A stretch of DNA of 64,000 bases from assembly GCF_000973085.1 (NCBI RefSeq), contig NZ_CP011280.1, forward strand, positions 708,642-772,641, in the 5' to 3' direction. Below, piece after piece: positions 28,662 through 36,783 of this stretch. The position numbers and the translations under genes are program-made. The notes beneath the pieces were generated by a model. The model saw only the letters and a list, made by a program, of their open reading frames with translations. It was not told where the DNA came from and made no database searches. Each line of letters starts with the position of its first letter. The stretch's first letter is position 1. This DNA is from Sneathia vaginalis. Its GTDB lineage: Bacteria; Fusobacteriota; Fusobacteriia; Fusobacteriales; Leptotrichiaceae.

Positions 28662-29324
28662 TTAATTTAGGAGTATTTTTATACCATGAATATGTATAAT
28701 ATCTCCTACTAATATATTCTCACCCTTAAATGCTATTAAATTAATTTTCCTATTGTTTGTTTTTATTACATCCGTACCATTTTTAGAGCCCTCATCTACA
28801 ACATAGAATTTATTGTCTTGTTTATAGATTCTTGCATGTCTCCTACTTACAAAATCACTATTTATTTGGTCTGTAAGATCTATATCCACAATGGCACTTT
28901 TTGAATTTTTACCTATAACGTATTCATTCTTCAATACCTTATATATATGCTTATCATCGCCGTAATCATCTAAGACTATTATTTCATTAATATTATATTT
29001 CTTTCTAATTAACTCTCTTTTTTTATCTTTTTCACGTTTATCAAATTCATAAATCTCTTTTTCCATTTTTTTGGAAATAACCTTATTTATGAACAACACA
29101 TAAACGCTATTGTACATTGTAAAAAATGTTAGAAGTAACAAGAATGTATTTTTAGGTTTTTGTGAAATTATGCCGTATATTATTACAATAATAATCATCA
29201 ATATTACTACTGTATACTCAGGTTTTAAAAAGTTTTTCCTAATAGAGATTTTTTTTATGTCCTTAGACTTTACATTTTTAAATATATATCTAAAAACTCT
29301 ATTCAAGATAAAAAGATTCCTCAT
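28662..29324 (-). CDS. Membrane protein with canonical FHA domain
   Basis: A 220-aa protein with two membrane helices (about residues 36-52 and 57-78) and a cytoplasmic FHA domain (about 125-220). The FHA signature is complete: EYVIGKNSKS, VDIDL, SDFVSRRHARIY and VDEGSKNGTDV, so phosphothreonine binding is likely. In type VI secretion systems an FHA protein controls assembly through threonine phosphorylation, and the same logic is inferred here. It overlaps the upstream gene by 26 nt. Confidence 0.8.
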   Translation of the reverse strand: MRNLFILNRVFRYIFKNVKSKDIKKISIRKNFLKPEYTVVILMIIIVIIYGIISQKPKNTFLLLLTFFTMYNSVYVLFINKVISKKMEKEIYEFDKREKDKKRELIRKKYNINEIIVLDDYGDDKHIYKVLKNEYVIGKNSKSAIVDIDLTDQINSDFVSRRHARIYKQDNKFYVVDEGSKNGTDVIKTNNRKINLIAFKGENILVGDIIHIHGIKILLN

Positions 29325-30096
29325 AATCCTCTTTTTCCTTCTTTTCCTTTTTCATATTACCCTTTAATATACTTGCTAATTTTTTTATTATCTCACTGTT
29401 TGTAATTTCGTTAATATTAATAGAAATCCCTAGCTTATTTTCTAAGTATGCAATTAATAATTCCTTTTTAACTATGCTATTTAAACATAGAAAGATAAAA
29501 TTTAAATCAATATTTTCTAATCTAAGTTTTTGACTTGCAGTATATGCCCATTTTTTTAAGATTATGGGTGATAGTGTTGAAAATTCACTATTACTTGCAC
29601 TATACTTTTGATTAATTAAACTTATCGCATTAAATTCATCTCTAAATTCTTCAAAATAGTTTGTTTCATCACGTATTTGTGCACCATGTCTTAAAATTAC
29701 TTCAAATAACAAGAATTCATTTTCTACTTGTTCATCACTTTTAACTAGAGTTAAACTTATTACATTTGAAAAGTATAGTTCTGTATTATTGCATTTGACA
29801 TCAACTATACACTTATATCTACCTTCATCTGTTGGTAAGCCTATCTTTAAGTCTGAATTTAGCCAAAATATCTTTTTATTTATTTTTATAAGGCCCTTTT
29901 TAATTAAAAAAGTATTTTCATCACCTATATATTTTATTTCAAACCCAGATACTACACCATCACTTGAAGAAGTGTACTTAGCATTTATGTAGTCTATTAG
30001 ATTAAAGCTTATTAAATTTAAACTATCACTTGTAATTAACCCATAATGTTCAAATTTGGGTATTTTTGTTGAAAAACTAGTTTGCACTATAACCAC
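29299..30096 (-). CDS. 265-aa possible baseplate/tail protein
   Basis: No secure family. The N-terminal half has a beta-rich pattern seen in tail and baseplate proteins (a segment with VVSGFEIKYIGDENTFLIKK followed by GLIKINKKIFWL, then RYKCIVDVK). The C-terminal half is helical and ends in a very charged tail (KKEKKEKEDYEESFYLE). It lies between the tube-like gene and the FHA gene, overlapping the tube-like gene by 20 nt. Position after the sheath and tube genes suggests a baseplate or adaptor role, but this rests on context. Confidence 0.45.
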   Translation of the reverse strand: MVIVQTSFSTKIPKFEHYGLITSDSLNLISFNLIDYINAKYTSSSDGVVSGFEIKYIGDENTFLIKKGLIKINKKIFWLNSDLKIGLPTDEGRYKCIVDVKCNNTELYFSNVISLTLVKSDEQVENEFLLFEVILRHGAQIRDETNYFEEFRDEFNAISLINQKYSASNSEFSTLSPIILKKWAYTASQKLRLENIDLNFIFLCLNSIVKKELLIAYLENKLGISININEITNSEIIKKLASILKGNMKKEKKEKEDYEESFYLE

Positions 30097-30496
30097 CTTC
30101 TACAGCTATAGAACTAATTTTTTCTTTTTTCTGTCTCAATAAAATTCTAAATACTCCTGTACCATTTTTTACATTGAAACTTTCTTCATAATCAACTATG
30201 AATATATTAGGTAAATTTACTTTTCTGATAACTGTCCCTGCTGAAACTACTTCAAATGTTAAATCCTTATATGCATCTTGTGACTCTGATGGAACTAATG
30301 ACCACGAACACAGCTTTTTGGTCATATCATCCTTTTCATTAGTTACCTTACCGCTTATTTCAAGACTAACATTTAGGTCAGTTGCCCTAGCATTAGAGTC
30401 ATTAGGTGTATCTGATATATACCTTACATCCAATACTCTATCTTTTTCTAATACTATTTCATCGTTATTACCTTTTATCACTACTTTAAACCCCAT
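30077..30496 (-). CDS. Tail tube (Hcp)-like protein
   Basis: A 139-aa all-beta protein, the usual size for Hcp and phage tail tube subunits. The order fits the tube fold: an early strand GFKVVIKGNND, a polar loop with NARATDLNVSLEISGKV, a central WSLVPSE, a strand pair DLTFEVVSAG, and the end strand GTGVFRILLRQKKEK. The ATG at 30496 follows a GGGGG ribosome site; an in-frame GTG lies 9 nt upstream. It comes 20 nt after the sheath-like gene, the position of tube genes in contractile tails. Identity is inferred; no direct motif proves it. Confidence 0.55.
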   Translation of the reverse strand: MGFKVVIKGNNDEIVLEKDRVLDVRYISDTPNDSNARATDLNVSLEISGKVTNEKDDMTKKLCSWSLVPSESQDAYKDLTFEVVSAGTVIRKVNLPNIFIVDYEESFNVKNGTGVFRILLRQKKEKISSIAVEGGYSAN

Positions 30497-30516
30497 TATT
30501 ATCACCCCCTTTCAAT

Positions 30517-32640
30517 TTATTCTTTAGAATTTATCATAAGATTCAAGTGCTTCACATCACCTGCAAAGCTTAAATTTAAACTGCATGTATTAGAGTCTAT
30601 TGAATATGTCATATCATCTTCAGCTCTTAATATTGCATTTACATACATTGAATTTTTTGACCATAAACTTTTAGTACTATTAGGACTTGAGCTAAAGAAG
30701 AAATTAAGCCTATCTTCTTTAAAATCTGTTGTTTCATATCTCATAATCCTTTCTATATACGTACATGTCAATGTTTTGTATATAGGTTCATAGTTATATC
30801 CTCCAGATTTATTCATACTTCTAGCCTTATACACAGTTACATTATCAACAACATTCCCGTTATATATTGCATTCTCACTTGCAAATACAAAACCATAATT
30901 AGCCTCATTTATACTATTTTTAATATCAACTGTATATCCTGAAATTTCCTTAGGTAAGGTTGTTTTTATTTCAAAACTATTCTCGCTAGATTCAATATTT
31001 ATTCTAACTCCTGGTATGCTAGGATTTACATTTTTAAACCTATCTTTTAGGTATCCTGGACACTGATAAGCTGATATTAATCCAGCTGCAGCATAGCTTG
31101 CATCTATATATAGTCCATTAATGTAATAGAATAGCTCTTTATTCTCATCACCCTTAGTCATTCCTATAGTTACTTTAGACTTATTCTTAGGTATTATTGT
31201 AAAGTTTGGAAATACTGGTATAAGGTATTCAGAATATGTTTTATCTTCTAAAACCATAGTTTTTTTCTTGTACTCTTCAACACCATTTATTGAAAAAGTT
31301 TTGAAATCTGTTTTATCGCTTGCTTGGAAGTTGAAAAATAGTTGTATCTTGTATTTTTCTAATAAGTCTGCAATATTTAAAATATCATTAAACTTATTCT
31401 TTTCTAAAATTTCTTCCGTATCGCTACCCATAAACTTTTTCTTTATTTTTTGATTTTCTATACTTACGTCATAATTAACATTAGGTAATATTCCAAACCA
31501 TATAGTATTTGTAAAATCATTCTTATTATTTACAGTATTTAAATATATTGCCAATGCCTTTTTGCTTTTAGGATTCATCAGTAAATCTACTTTAAAGTTT
31601 GTAATTAATAGTTTAGGTTTCATTTGCTTATACTTCGTGTTGTATTGATCAAAGAAAATTTTAATACCTAATACCTTTTTTACTAATTCTTTTGATATAG
31701 TTATAAAGTCATCTTGCGATTGCTTATATATCTCAAGGTATGAATTGTAATTTGTAATTTCTTTTTCAATATCTATTTCATTTAATGTAACACTATTTGG
31801 AACATAAGATCTTGATATTAAATTAGCTACATATGTACTCTTATACTCGACAGTTTCGTTATAGTCGTCTATAAAAAGTTGAGCTAAGTTTTCTGTGTTT
31901 TTTTGATTTGACTCAATTTGTAAAAGATTAGAAGTTGTATTAATTTCTGTAATTTCAAGGCTACCATTTTCAGCTATTGTTAATAGCCCAGGCTTTATCC
32001 TATCAAGCTTATTTAACGGATTATTAGACTTATCTAGCGATAATCTAACCTCTATATCCTCTATTGCTAATGGTAACATAGAAAGTACATTGTTATAGTT
32101 TTTAGATGCCTCTAAAAACGCATAATTCAACTTATCACCAATTTCCTTTTTTTCAGGATTCTTATCATCTAAATTCTCATACTTATCATAAAGATAATTT
32201 ATTTCTTTTCTTGATTGTTTTAGATTCTCTATTATTTTCTTAGGTGATAACAACTCTAATATATCTGTATAATTAAAGTTAACATTCTTAACTTTATTAT
32301 TATTACGTGCATCCAATAAGGCTAATAGCATTCTAAAAAATGCATTATCCTTTCCAAGCCTTATCTCTGTCACACATTCACTGGGTATATTTACATCTTT
32401 TTCTAATGTATAACATACCTTATTTTTATTTGCATCAAAATAACTATATATAGTAGGCTCAAATTTAATTAAGAAATCATCAAAGCTTTCTACTAATAAT
32501 TCTTTGTTAATCTCTTCTATCATGTCGTCACTCAAGCTATTTTGAAGTTCTGTTTCCCCGATTATAGTTAATAAATTTAGCTTATCAGGATTAATTTGTT
32601 CGAACAATATTGTTCTATTTGTCTGCGATATTTTTTCCAT
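30517..32640 (-). CDS. Contractile sheath-like protein (TssB-TssC type fusion)
   Basis: A 707-aa protein, the first gene of the operon. Residues about 50-112 match the TssB pattern: SFDDFLIKFEPTI followed ~40 residues later by LLALLDARNN. The central part includes a helix and strand like the TssC core (LEKYKIQLFFNF). At about residue 509, GLYIDASYAAAGLISAYQCP recalls the tail-sheath segment found near the sheath C-terminal domain, and the last ~80 residues are strand rich. A fusion of small and large sheath subunits would explain the length. The ATG at 32640 was chosen for its GGGAGGG site. Pattern-level evidence only. Confidence 0.55.
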   Translation of the reverse strand: MEKISQTNRTILFEQINPDKLNLLTIIGETELQNSLSDDMIEEINKELLVESFDDFLIKFEPTIYSYFDANKNKVCYTLEKDVNIPSECVTEIRLGKDNAFFRMLLALLDARNNNKVKNVNFNYTDILELLSPKKIIENLKQSRKEINYLYDKYENLDDKNPEKKEIGDKLNYAFLEASKNYNNVLSMLPLAIEDIEVRLSLDKSNNPLNKLDRIKPGLLTIAENGSLEITEINTTSNLLQIESNQKNTENLAQLFIDDYNETVEYKSTYVANLISRSYVPNSVTLNEIDIEKEITNYNSYLEIYKQSQDDFITISKELVKKVLGIKIFFDQYNTKYKQMKPKLLITNFKVDLLMNPKSKKALAIYLNTVNNKNDFTNTIWFGILPNVNYDVSIENQKIKKKFMGSDTEEILEKNKFNDILNIADLLEKYKIQLFFNFQASDKTDFKTFSINGVEEYKKKTMVLEDKTYSEYLIPVFPNFTIIPKNKSKVTIGMTKGDENKELFYYINGLYIDASYAAAGLISAYQCPGYLKDRFKNVNPSIPGVRINIESSENSFEIKTTLPKEISGYTVDIKNSINEANYGFVFASENAIYNGNVVDNVTVYKARSMNKSGGYNYEPIYKTLTCTYIERIMRYETTDFKEDRLNFFFSSSPNSTKSLWSKNSMYVNAILRAEDDMTYSIDSNTCSLNLSFAGDVKHLNLMINSKE

Positions 32641-32669
32641 AATCCCTCCCATATTTGCTTCTTGATATT

Positions 32670-32698
32670 ATTATATTCAAAAAAAATTTTTTTCATAA
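32670..32698 (-). promoter_or_regulatory. Possible promoter of the sheath operon with homopolymer spacer
   Basis: On the minus strand TTATGA, a 17-nt spacer and TATAAT, about 30 nt before the sheath ATG. The spacer consists almost entirely of an A-run and a T-run (positions 32679-32692). The -10 box is perfect but the -35 is weak. Confidence 0.45.
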
Positions 32699-32800
32699 CT
32701 TTTTTTTGTATTTTTTTTCATTACTTTTTTAAAAAAAATTTTTATATTTTTTCTAGTAATAATATTTTCTATTACAAAAGCATTTTAATTTTTTTAATCA
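32699..32800. other. Extremely AT-rich intergenic tract
   Basis: This stretch contains several runs of six to eight identical A or T bases and almost no G or C. No gene is visible in it. It separates the contractile-like operon from the methyltransferase gene and may hold upstream promoter (UP)-like sequence or a binding site for a nucleoid protein. Confidence 0.5.
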
Positions 32801-32830
32801 AAAAAAAGTAAGTTTTAAAAACTTACTTTT
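32801..32830 (-). terminator. Terminator after trmN6-like gene
   Basis: AAAGTAAG/CTTACTTT stem, with T-runs on both sides, overlaps the last codons of the methyltransferase gene. It insulates the next operon from upstream transcription. Confidence 0.7.
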
Positions 32831-33401
32831 TAAGTGAACCAGATATAAAGTATAGTCGAGATTTTTCTAGTTCTTTTTTAATAATTAATCCATTTTTATC
32901 TAAATTTTTTACTAATTCATTTTTTCTTTCTATAGGATATACCATATAAAACCTTGAATTTTCATCTTTTAATAATGATTTTATCTTGCTTACCAGTGCT
33001 TCTTGGGATAGCAAAAATTCAAATTTAGAAAATTTCATTATATCACTTTTAGGATATTTACCACTATTTATCTTGTAATATGGTGGATTTGTAACAATGA
33101 AGTCATATTTTTTATCATGTTTTAATACATCCTCATTTAAGCAAATAATATTCAAACTATTTTTCCTTATATTTTTTTCTAATACTTCAAAGACTTCTTT
33201 TTGTATTTCAACAGCCGTAATATCCTTATTATACTTATACAATTTAAGGCAAATATATCCACTTCCTGGACCTATTTCTAAAATGCTACCACGACTTATA
33301 TCATCTTCTATCATAAAGTTAAATAGTGTAATAGCATCATTTGTAATATTAAAGTTGCTTCTATCTAAGTCAATTTCATATTCATCAATTTTTTCTATCA
33401 T
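32823..33401 (-). CDS. TrmN6/YfiC-like N6-adenine methyltransferase
   Basis: A 192-aa S-adenosylmethionine-dependent methyltransferase. Motif I is LEIGPGSGYICLKLY, motif II covers AVEIQKEVFE, and the catalytic motif is FIVTNPPYYKINSGKYP (NPPY). This matches the family that methylates A37 of tRNA-Val, but it is shorter than usual (about 240 aa), so the exact target is uncertain. It directly abuts the PSP1 gene upstream. Confidence 0.85.
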   Translation of the reverse strand: MIEKIDEYEIDLDRSNFNITNDAITLFNFMIEDDISRGSILEIGPGSGYICLKLYKYNKDITAVEIQKEVFEVLEKNIRKNSLNIICLNEDVLKHDKKYDFIVTNPPYYKINSGKYPKSDIMKFSKFEFLLSQEALVSKIKSLLKDENSRFYMVYPIERKNELVKNLDKNGLIIKKELEKSRLYFISGSLKK

Positions 33402-33914
33402 TTACCAATATAGCTCCTTACCATATCTACCAAATGCATTAAGTATTCTTCCTTCATCATTTTGTTTAATTTGATAAAATTCTACTCTTCTATTAAATGC
33501 CTTATTAACTTCTCTTACTAATTCTCTAAAATCTAGTCTTTCTTCAGCTGTAAAGTAAAAAATTAGTTTTTCTTCTCCAAATGTGTATTCACCTATAACA
33601 AGATTCATTTCTGGTAGAATCTTTTTTACAATTTTCTTACATTTGAAATAGGCTTCATCTGCTTTTTTATCTAATTCATCTAATGTTTTAATTTCTTTTT
33701 CACTTAATTTTCTTTTTACTTCCCTTATCTTTATATCATCAGAAACTTCATCAGTTCCTGCTTGTATTTCAGATTTACTAATAACAGTTCCTATTTGATC
33801 TCCTCTTATTGTTTCAACAATTACGTAATCTCCCTTAGAATACTTACCTTCATCTTGTACAATAAAGGGATATACTTTCTTTGTCTTTCTAAAACGTATA
33901 TTCAAGACCTTCAC
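33402..33914 (-). CDS. PSP1-domain protein (RicT-like) lacking cysteines
   Basis: A 170-aa PSP1 (RicT/YaaT) family protein: NIRFRKTKKVYPF at the start, KGDYVIVETIRGDQIGTVIS, and FYFTAEERLDFRELVREVNK. In Bacillus RicT acts in the RicAFT complex on RNase Y-dependent mRNA processing. RicT proteins usually continue into a cysteine-rich segment (G-P-C-G-R-x-L-C-C). Here the protein ends FGRYGKELYW, with no cysteine anywhere, so it probably carries no iron-sulfur cluster. It overlaps radC by 4 nt. Confidence 0.85.
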   Translation of the reverse strand: MKVLNIRFRKTKKVYPFIVQDEGKYSKGDYVIVETIRGDQIGTVISKSEIQAGTDEVSDDIKIREVKRKLSEKEIKTLDELDKKADEAYFKCKKIVKKILPEMNLVIGEYTFGEEKLIFYFTAEERLDFRELVREVNKAFNRRVEFYQIKQNDEGRILNAFGRYGKELYW

Positions 33915-34558
33915 AATAAACCTCCTTCTACAAAACTAAAATAATCATTTTTTCCTACAATAATATGGTCAATTAAATTTATATCAAATAACTTAAGTCC
34001 TTCTAGTATTTTATGCGTTATCTTAATATCTTCTTGTGATGGTCTAATATTACCAGACGGATGATTATGAGTTATTATTATATTTTTAGCATTACAACAT
34101 ATCGTTTTTGATATTACAGTACGCATAAAAACTATACTTCTATCTATAGTTCCCTTAGATACCGTTTCATAACAAATTATCTCATAATTAATATTTAAAA
34201 AAAGTATATTAAAATATTCGTTATTCATATATGTACTTTTCTTTTTAAAAAATTCTACAACTTTATCTACCTTGTTTAAGACTTCGCCCTTACTTTTCAG
34301 GTTATAATACTGTATTTCGCTACAAAAATCATTTATTAATTTCTTTAAAATTAAAAATTTAACATTTATTCCTTTTTCATTTTCAATAAAGTTATTATCC
34401 ACTGCAAGTATATTGTATATATCAGCATATTTTTCTAATAATTTTTTAGATTTAGTCTGTGCATTTTTTACTCCTGAAAGATATAGAAGGACTTCTAGTA
34501 ATTCGCTCTGTTCTAAACTTGTACTACCATATTTCAAAAATTTTTCCGTTATATTCAT
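33911..34558 (-). CDS. radC: RadC/JAB-domain protein
   Basis: A 215-aa protein with the RadC layout: an N-terminal helix-hairpin region and a C-terminal JAB1/MPN metalloprotease-like domain. The metal-binding motif is ITHNHPSGNIRPSQED (H-x-H plus distal Asp), preceded by a conserved Glu (SKGTIDRSIV region). The name reflects an old link to repair; the present role is unclear and the domain may act as a metal-dependent peptidase or nuclease-associated factor. First gene of the minus-strand trio radC-PSP1-trmN6. Confidence 0.88.
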   Translation of the reverse strand: MNITEKFLKYGSTSLEQSELLEVLLYLSGVKNAQTKSKKLLEKYADIYNILAVDNNFIENEKGINVKFLILKKLINDFCSEIQYYNLKSKGEVLNKVDKVVEFFKKKSTYMNNEYFNILFLNINYEIICYETVSKGTIDRSIVFMRTVISKTICCNAKNIIITHNHPSGNIRPSQEDIKITHKILEGLKLFDINLIDHIIVGKNDYFSFVEGGLL

Positions 34559-34694
34559 TTACCCAACCCCTTAAACTTAAAGCAAATATGGGGTGTTTCA
34601 TACATTCATTCTAACATATTTTAGTAATTTTTACTATATCACTTTTTAATTTGATATAAGTATGGTATAATTCCCTGTATAAAGGAGGTGTACA
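34559..34694. other. Divergent intergenic region radC/copZ-like
   Basis: 136 bp between divergent genes. The plus-strand promoter of the metallochaperone lies here. No convincing promoter for radC or operator repeat was found, although it should contain one. Confidence 0.5.
34666..34671 (+). promoter_or_regulatory. -10 box (TATAAT) of the metallochaperone/rho unit
   Basis: Perfect TATAAT about 24 nt before the ATG of the CopZ-like gene; the -35 box 17 nt upstream (TTTTTA) is weak. A strong AAAGGAGGTG ribosome site follows. It probably serves the metallochaperone, RNase H and rho genes, which run on with short gaps. Confidence 0.55.
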
Positions 34695-34907
34695 ATGAAA
34701 AAAATATTATCAGTTACTGGTATTACTTGTGATGACTGTGCACAAAAAATATCAAAAAATTTATTTAGTCTTCCTGAAGTCGAAGATGCAATAATAGATT
34801 TAGAAAATAATACAATCGAACTTGAATTAAATTCTGCCATATCTACAGATACTCTAAAATCAGTAATAAAATCTGCTGGAAACTATAATTTAATTGATAT
34901 AAAATAA
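34695..34907 (+). CDS. CopZ-like heavy-metal-associated protein
   Basis: A 70-aa single HMA domain with the metal-binding motif GITCDDCAQKI (C-x-x-C) and a ferredoxin-like fold pattern (VEDAIIDLENNTIELEL). Such proteins carry copper or other soft metals to P-type ATPases. No metal ATPase or regulator lies near, so its partner is elsewhere. It opens the plus-strand block, 9 nt before the RNase H gene. Confidence 0.9.
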   Translation: MKKILSVTGITCDDCAQKISKNLFSLPEVEDAIIDLENNTIELELNSAISTDTLKSVIKSAGNYNLIDIK

Positions 34908-34916
34908 AGGAGAACA

Positions 34917-35522
34917 ATGGCTTTTTATGCATATTATTTAATAGATGAAAGAAAAACTGGAATTGTTGATAGCTGGGATAAGTGTAAAATAATTATCTCA
35001 AAAAAGAATTCTAGATACAAAAAATTCAATACACTAGAACTTGCAAATGAATGGATAAAAAATGGTTGTACTTATGAAAAAAAAGAAATTGACTACTCAA
35101 GTCTAATTAAAGATGCTATCTATTTCGATGCAGGAACTGGACGTGGTATAGGAGTTGAAGTTAGAGTTACTGATGTAAACAAAAATTCTCTACTCCATTA
35201 TGTGTTACCTGATAATTTAATAAACAAATTTGGAAATTATCAAGTTGGCCCTACAAGAACAAATAATTTTGGTGAGCTAACTGGTCTTTTTTTTGCCTTA
35301 AAATATGCCTTAAAATATGATATTAAATATATTTTAGGTGATAGTAAACTTGTTATAGACTACTGGGTCCATTGTATATATAACAAAAACAATATTGATG
35401 GTGATACCATCAATTTAATACAACGTACCAATAAGCTGTATAATGAATTTGTAAGCAGAAATGGTGTTTTAAAAAGAATTTCTGGTGATATTAATCCAGC
35501 TGATTTGGGATTTCATAAATGA
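34917..35522 (+). CDS. rnhA: Ribonuclease H1 with viroplasmin-type N-terminal domain
   Basis: A 201-aa enzyme that removes RNA from RNA-DNA hybrids. The N-terminal hybrid-binding domain (FYAYYLIDERKTGIVDSWD, KKFNTLELANEWI) is of the caulimovirus viroplasmin type found in RNase H1. The catalytic domain has the four acidic residues in IYFDAGTG, NNFGELTGL, YILGDSKLV and NPADLGF. Its stop overlaps the rho start by 4 nt. Confidence 0.92.
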   Translation: MAFYAYYLIDERKTGIVDSWDKCKIIISKKNSRYKKFNTLELANEWIKNGCTYEKKEIDYSSLIKDAIYFDAGTGRGIGVEVRVTDVNKNSLLHYVLPDNLINKFGNYQVGPTRTNNFGELTGLFFALKYALKYDIKYILGDSKLVIDYWVHCIYNKNNIDGDTINLIQRTNKLYNEFVSRNGVLKRISGDINPADLGFHK

Positions 35523-36772
35523 AAGTCGAGGTAAAAATTTTGAATGAACTATTGAGCTATAAAACAACAAAATTAAGAGAATTAGCTAAAAAACATAATA
35601 TCCCAAACTATAAATCGATGATTAGGGAAGATTTAATAAATAACCTTTGTGTTAAACTTGCTGAAGAACAAGGTAAACTTTATGCATTTGGTACCTTAGA
35701 TATATTAAATGACGGTTACGGATTTTTAAGAAATACTGGACTTGATGCAGATGTATATGTCTCTATTTCACAAATTAGAAAAATCGCCCTAAGACAAGGT
35801 GATATTATCTGTGGTGAAATTAGAGTACCTATAGGTACAGAAAAAAATTATGGTCTTATTAAAATTGAATTCATAAATAGTGATACAATAGATAAAGCTT
35901 TAAATAGACCAATATTTGATGAATTAATTCCATCATACCCTAATGAACGTATTAATCTTGGTGAAGGTGAAGTTTCTTCTAGACTAATAGATTTAATTTC
36001 TCCAATAGGTAAGGGACAAAGAGGTCTAATTGTTGCTCCACCAAAAGGTGGTAAAACTGTCCTACTTACAACCCTTGCAAACGATATTATTAAATACAAT
36101 AAAGATATAGATGTTTGGATACTCCTTATAGACGAACGTCCAGAAGAAGTTACAGACATTAAAGAAACCGTTAAAGAAGCTGAAGTTTATTCTGCAACTT
36201 TTGATGAAGACCCTAGTATACATATAAAAGTTACGGAAAAAGTTTTAGAAGCTGCCAAGATTGAAGTTGAAAAAGGTAAAAATATCCTAATACTAATGGA
36301 TAGCTTAACAAGACTTGCAAGATCATACAATGTAGTAATCCCTTCTAGTGGGAAAATAATTAGTGGTGGTATAGATCCAAAAGCCCTATACATGCCTAAA
36401 AAATTCCTTGGTGCTGCAAGAAATATTAGAAATGGTGGTAGTTTAACAATAATTGCAACTGCTCTAATAGAAACTGGTAGCCGTATGGATGAAGTTATCT
36501 TTGAAGAATTTAAAGGTACAGGAAATATGGAAATAATCTTAGATAGAACCCTACAACAACTAAGACTATTCCCTGCAATAGACATCTTAAAAAGCGGAAC
36601 AAGAAAAGAGGAATTACTATACTCAAAATCAGAACTTGAAGCTATATGGTCTTTAAGAAAAAAATTAATGAAGTGTAATGAAGCTGAAGCCCTTAAATAC
36701 ATGCTTGATTTAATCAAGAAATATCCTACAAATAAAGAATTAATAGATAATATTAAATACGATTTAATGTAA
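35519..36772 (+). CDS. rho: Transcription termination factor Rho
   Basis: A 417-aa hexameric RNA helicase. The N-terminal SAP-like and cold-shock domain (LYAFGTLDILNDGYGFLR, DADVYVSISQIRKI) precedes the RecA-like ATPase with Walker A APPKGGKTVLL, Walker B ILILMDSLTRLAR and the Q/R loops near GGGIDPKALYMPK. Length is standard. It lies downstream of RNase H1, which also acts on RNA-DNA hybrids. Confidence 0.97.
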   Translation: MKVEVKILNELLSYKTTKLRELAKKHNIPNYKSMIREDLINNLCVKLAEEQGKLYAFGTLDILNDGYGFLRNTGLDADVYVSISQIRKIALRQGDIICGEIRVPIGTEKNYGLIKIEFINSDTIDKALNRPIFDELIPSYPNERINLGEGEVSSRLIDLISPIGKGQRGLIVAPPKGGKTVLLTTLANDIIKYNKDIDVWILLIDERPEEVTDIKETVKEAEVYSATFDEDPSIHIKVTEKVLEAAKIEVEKGKNILILMDSLTRLARSYNVVIPSSGKIISGGIDPKALYMPKKFLGAARNIRNGGSLTIIATALIETGSRMDEVIFEEFKGTGNMEIILDRTLQQLRLFPAIDILKSGTRKEELLYSKSELEAIWSLRKKLMKCNEAEALKYMLDLIKKYPTNKELIDNIKYDLM

Positions 36773-36783
36773 AGAGGTAATAA

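Noticed and set aside
23668-32640. Prophage or prophage remnant as explanation of the tail-like genes
   Set aside because: No integrase, terminase, portal, capsid, holin or lysin is present, the operon carries FHA and kinase genes instead, and no attachment-site repeats were seen at its ends.
36187-36717. Minus-strand 176-aa frame opposite rho
   Set aside because: Shadow of the conserved Rho ATPase domain; no ribosome site.
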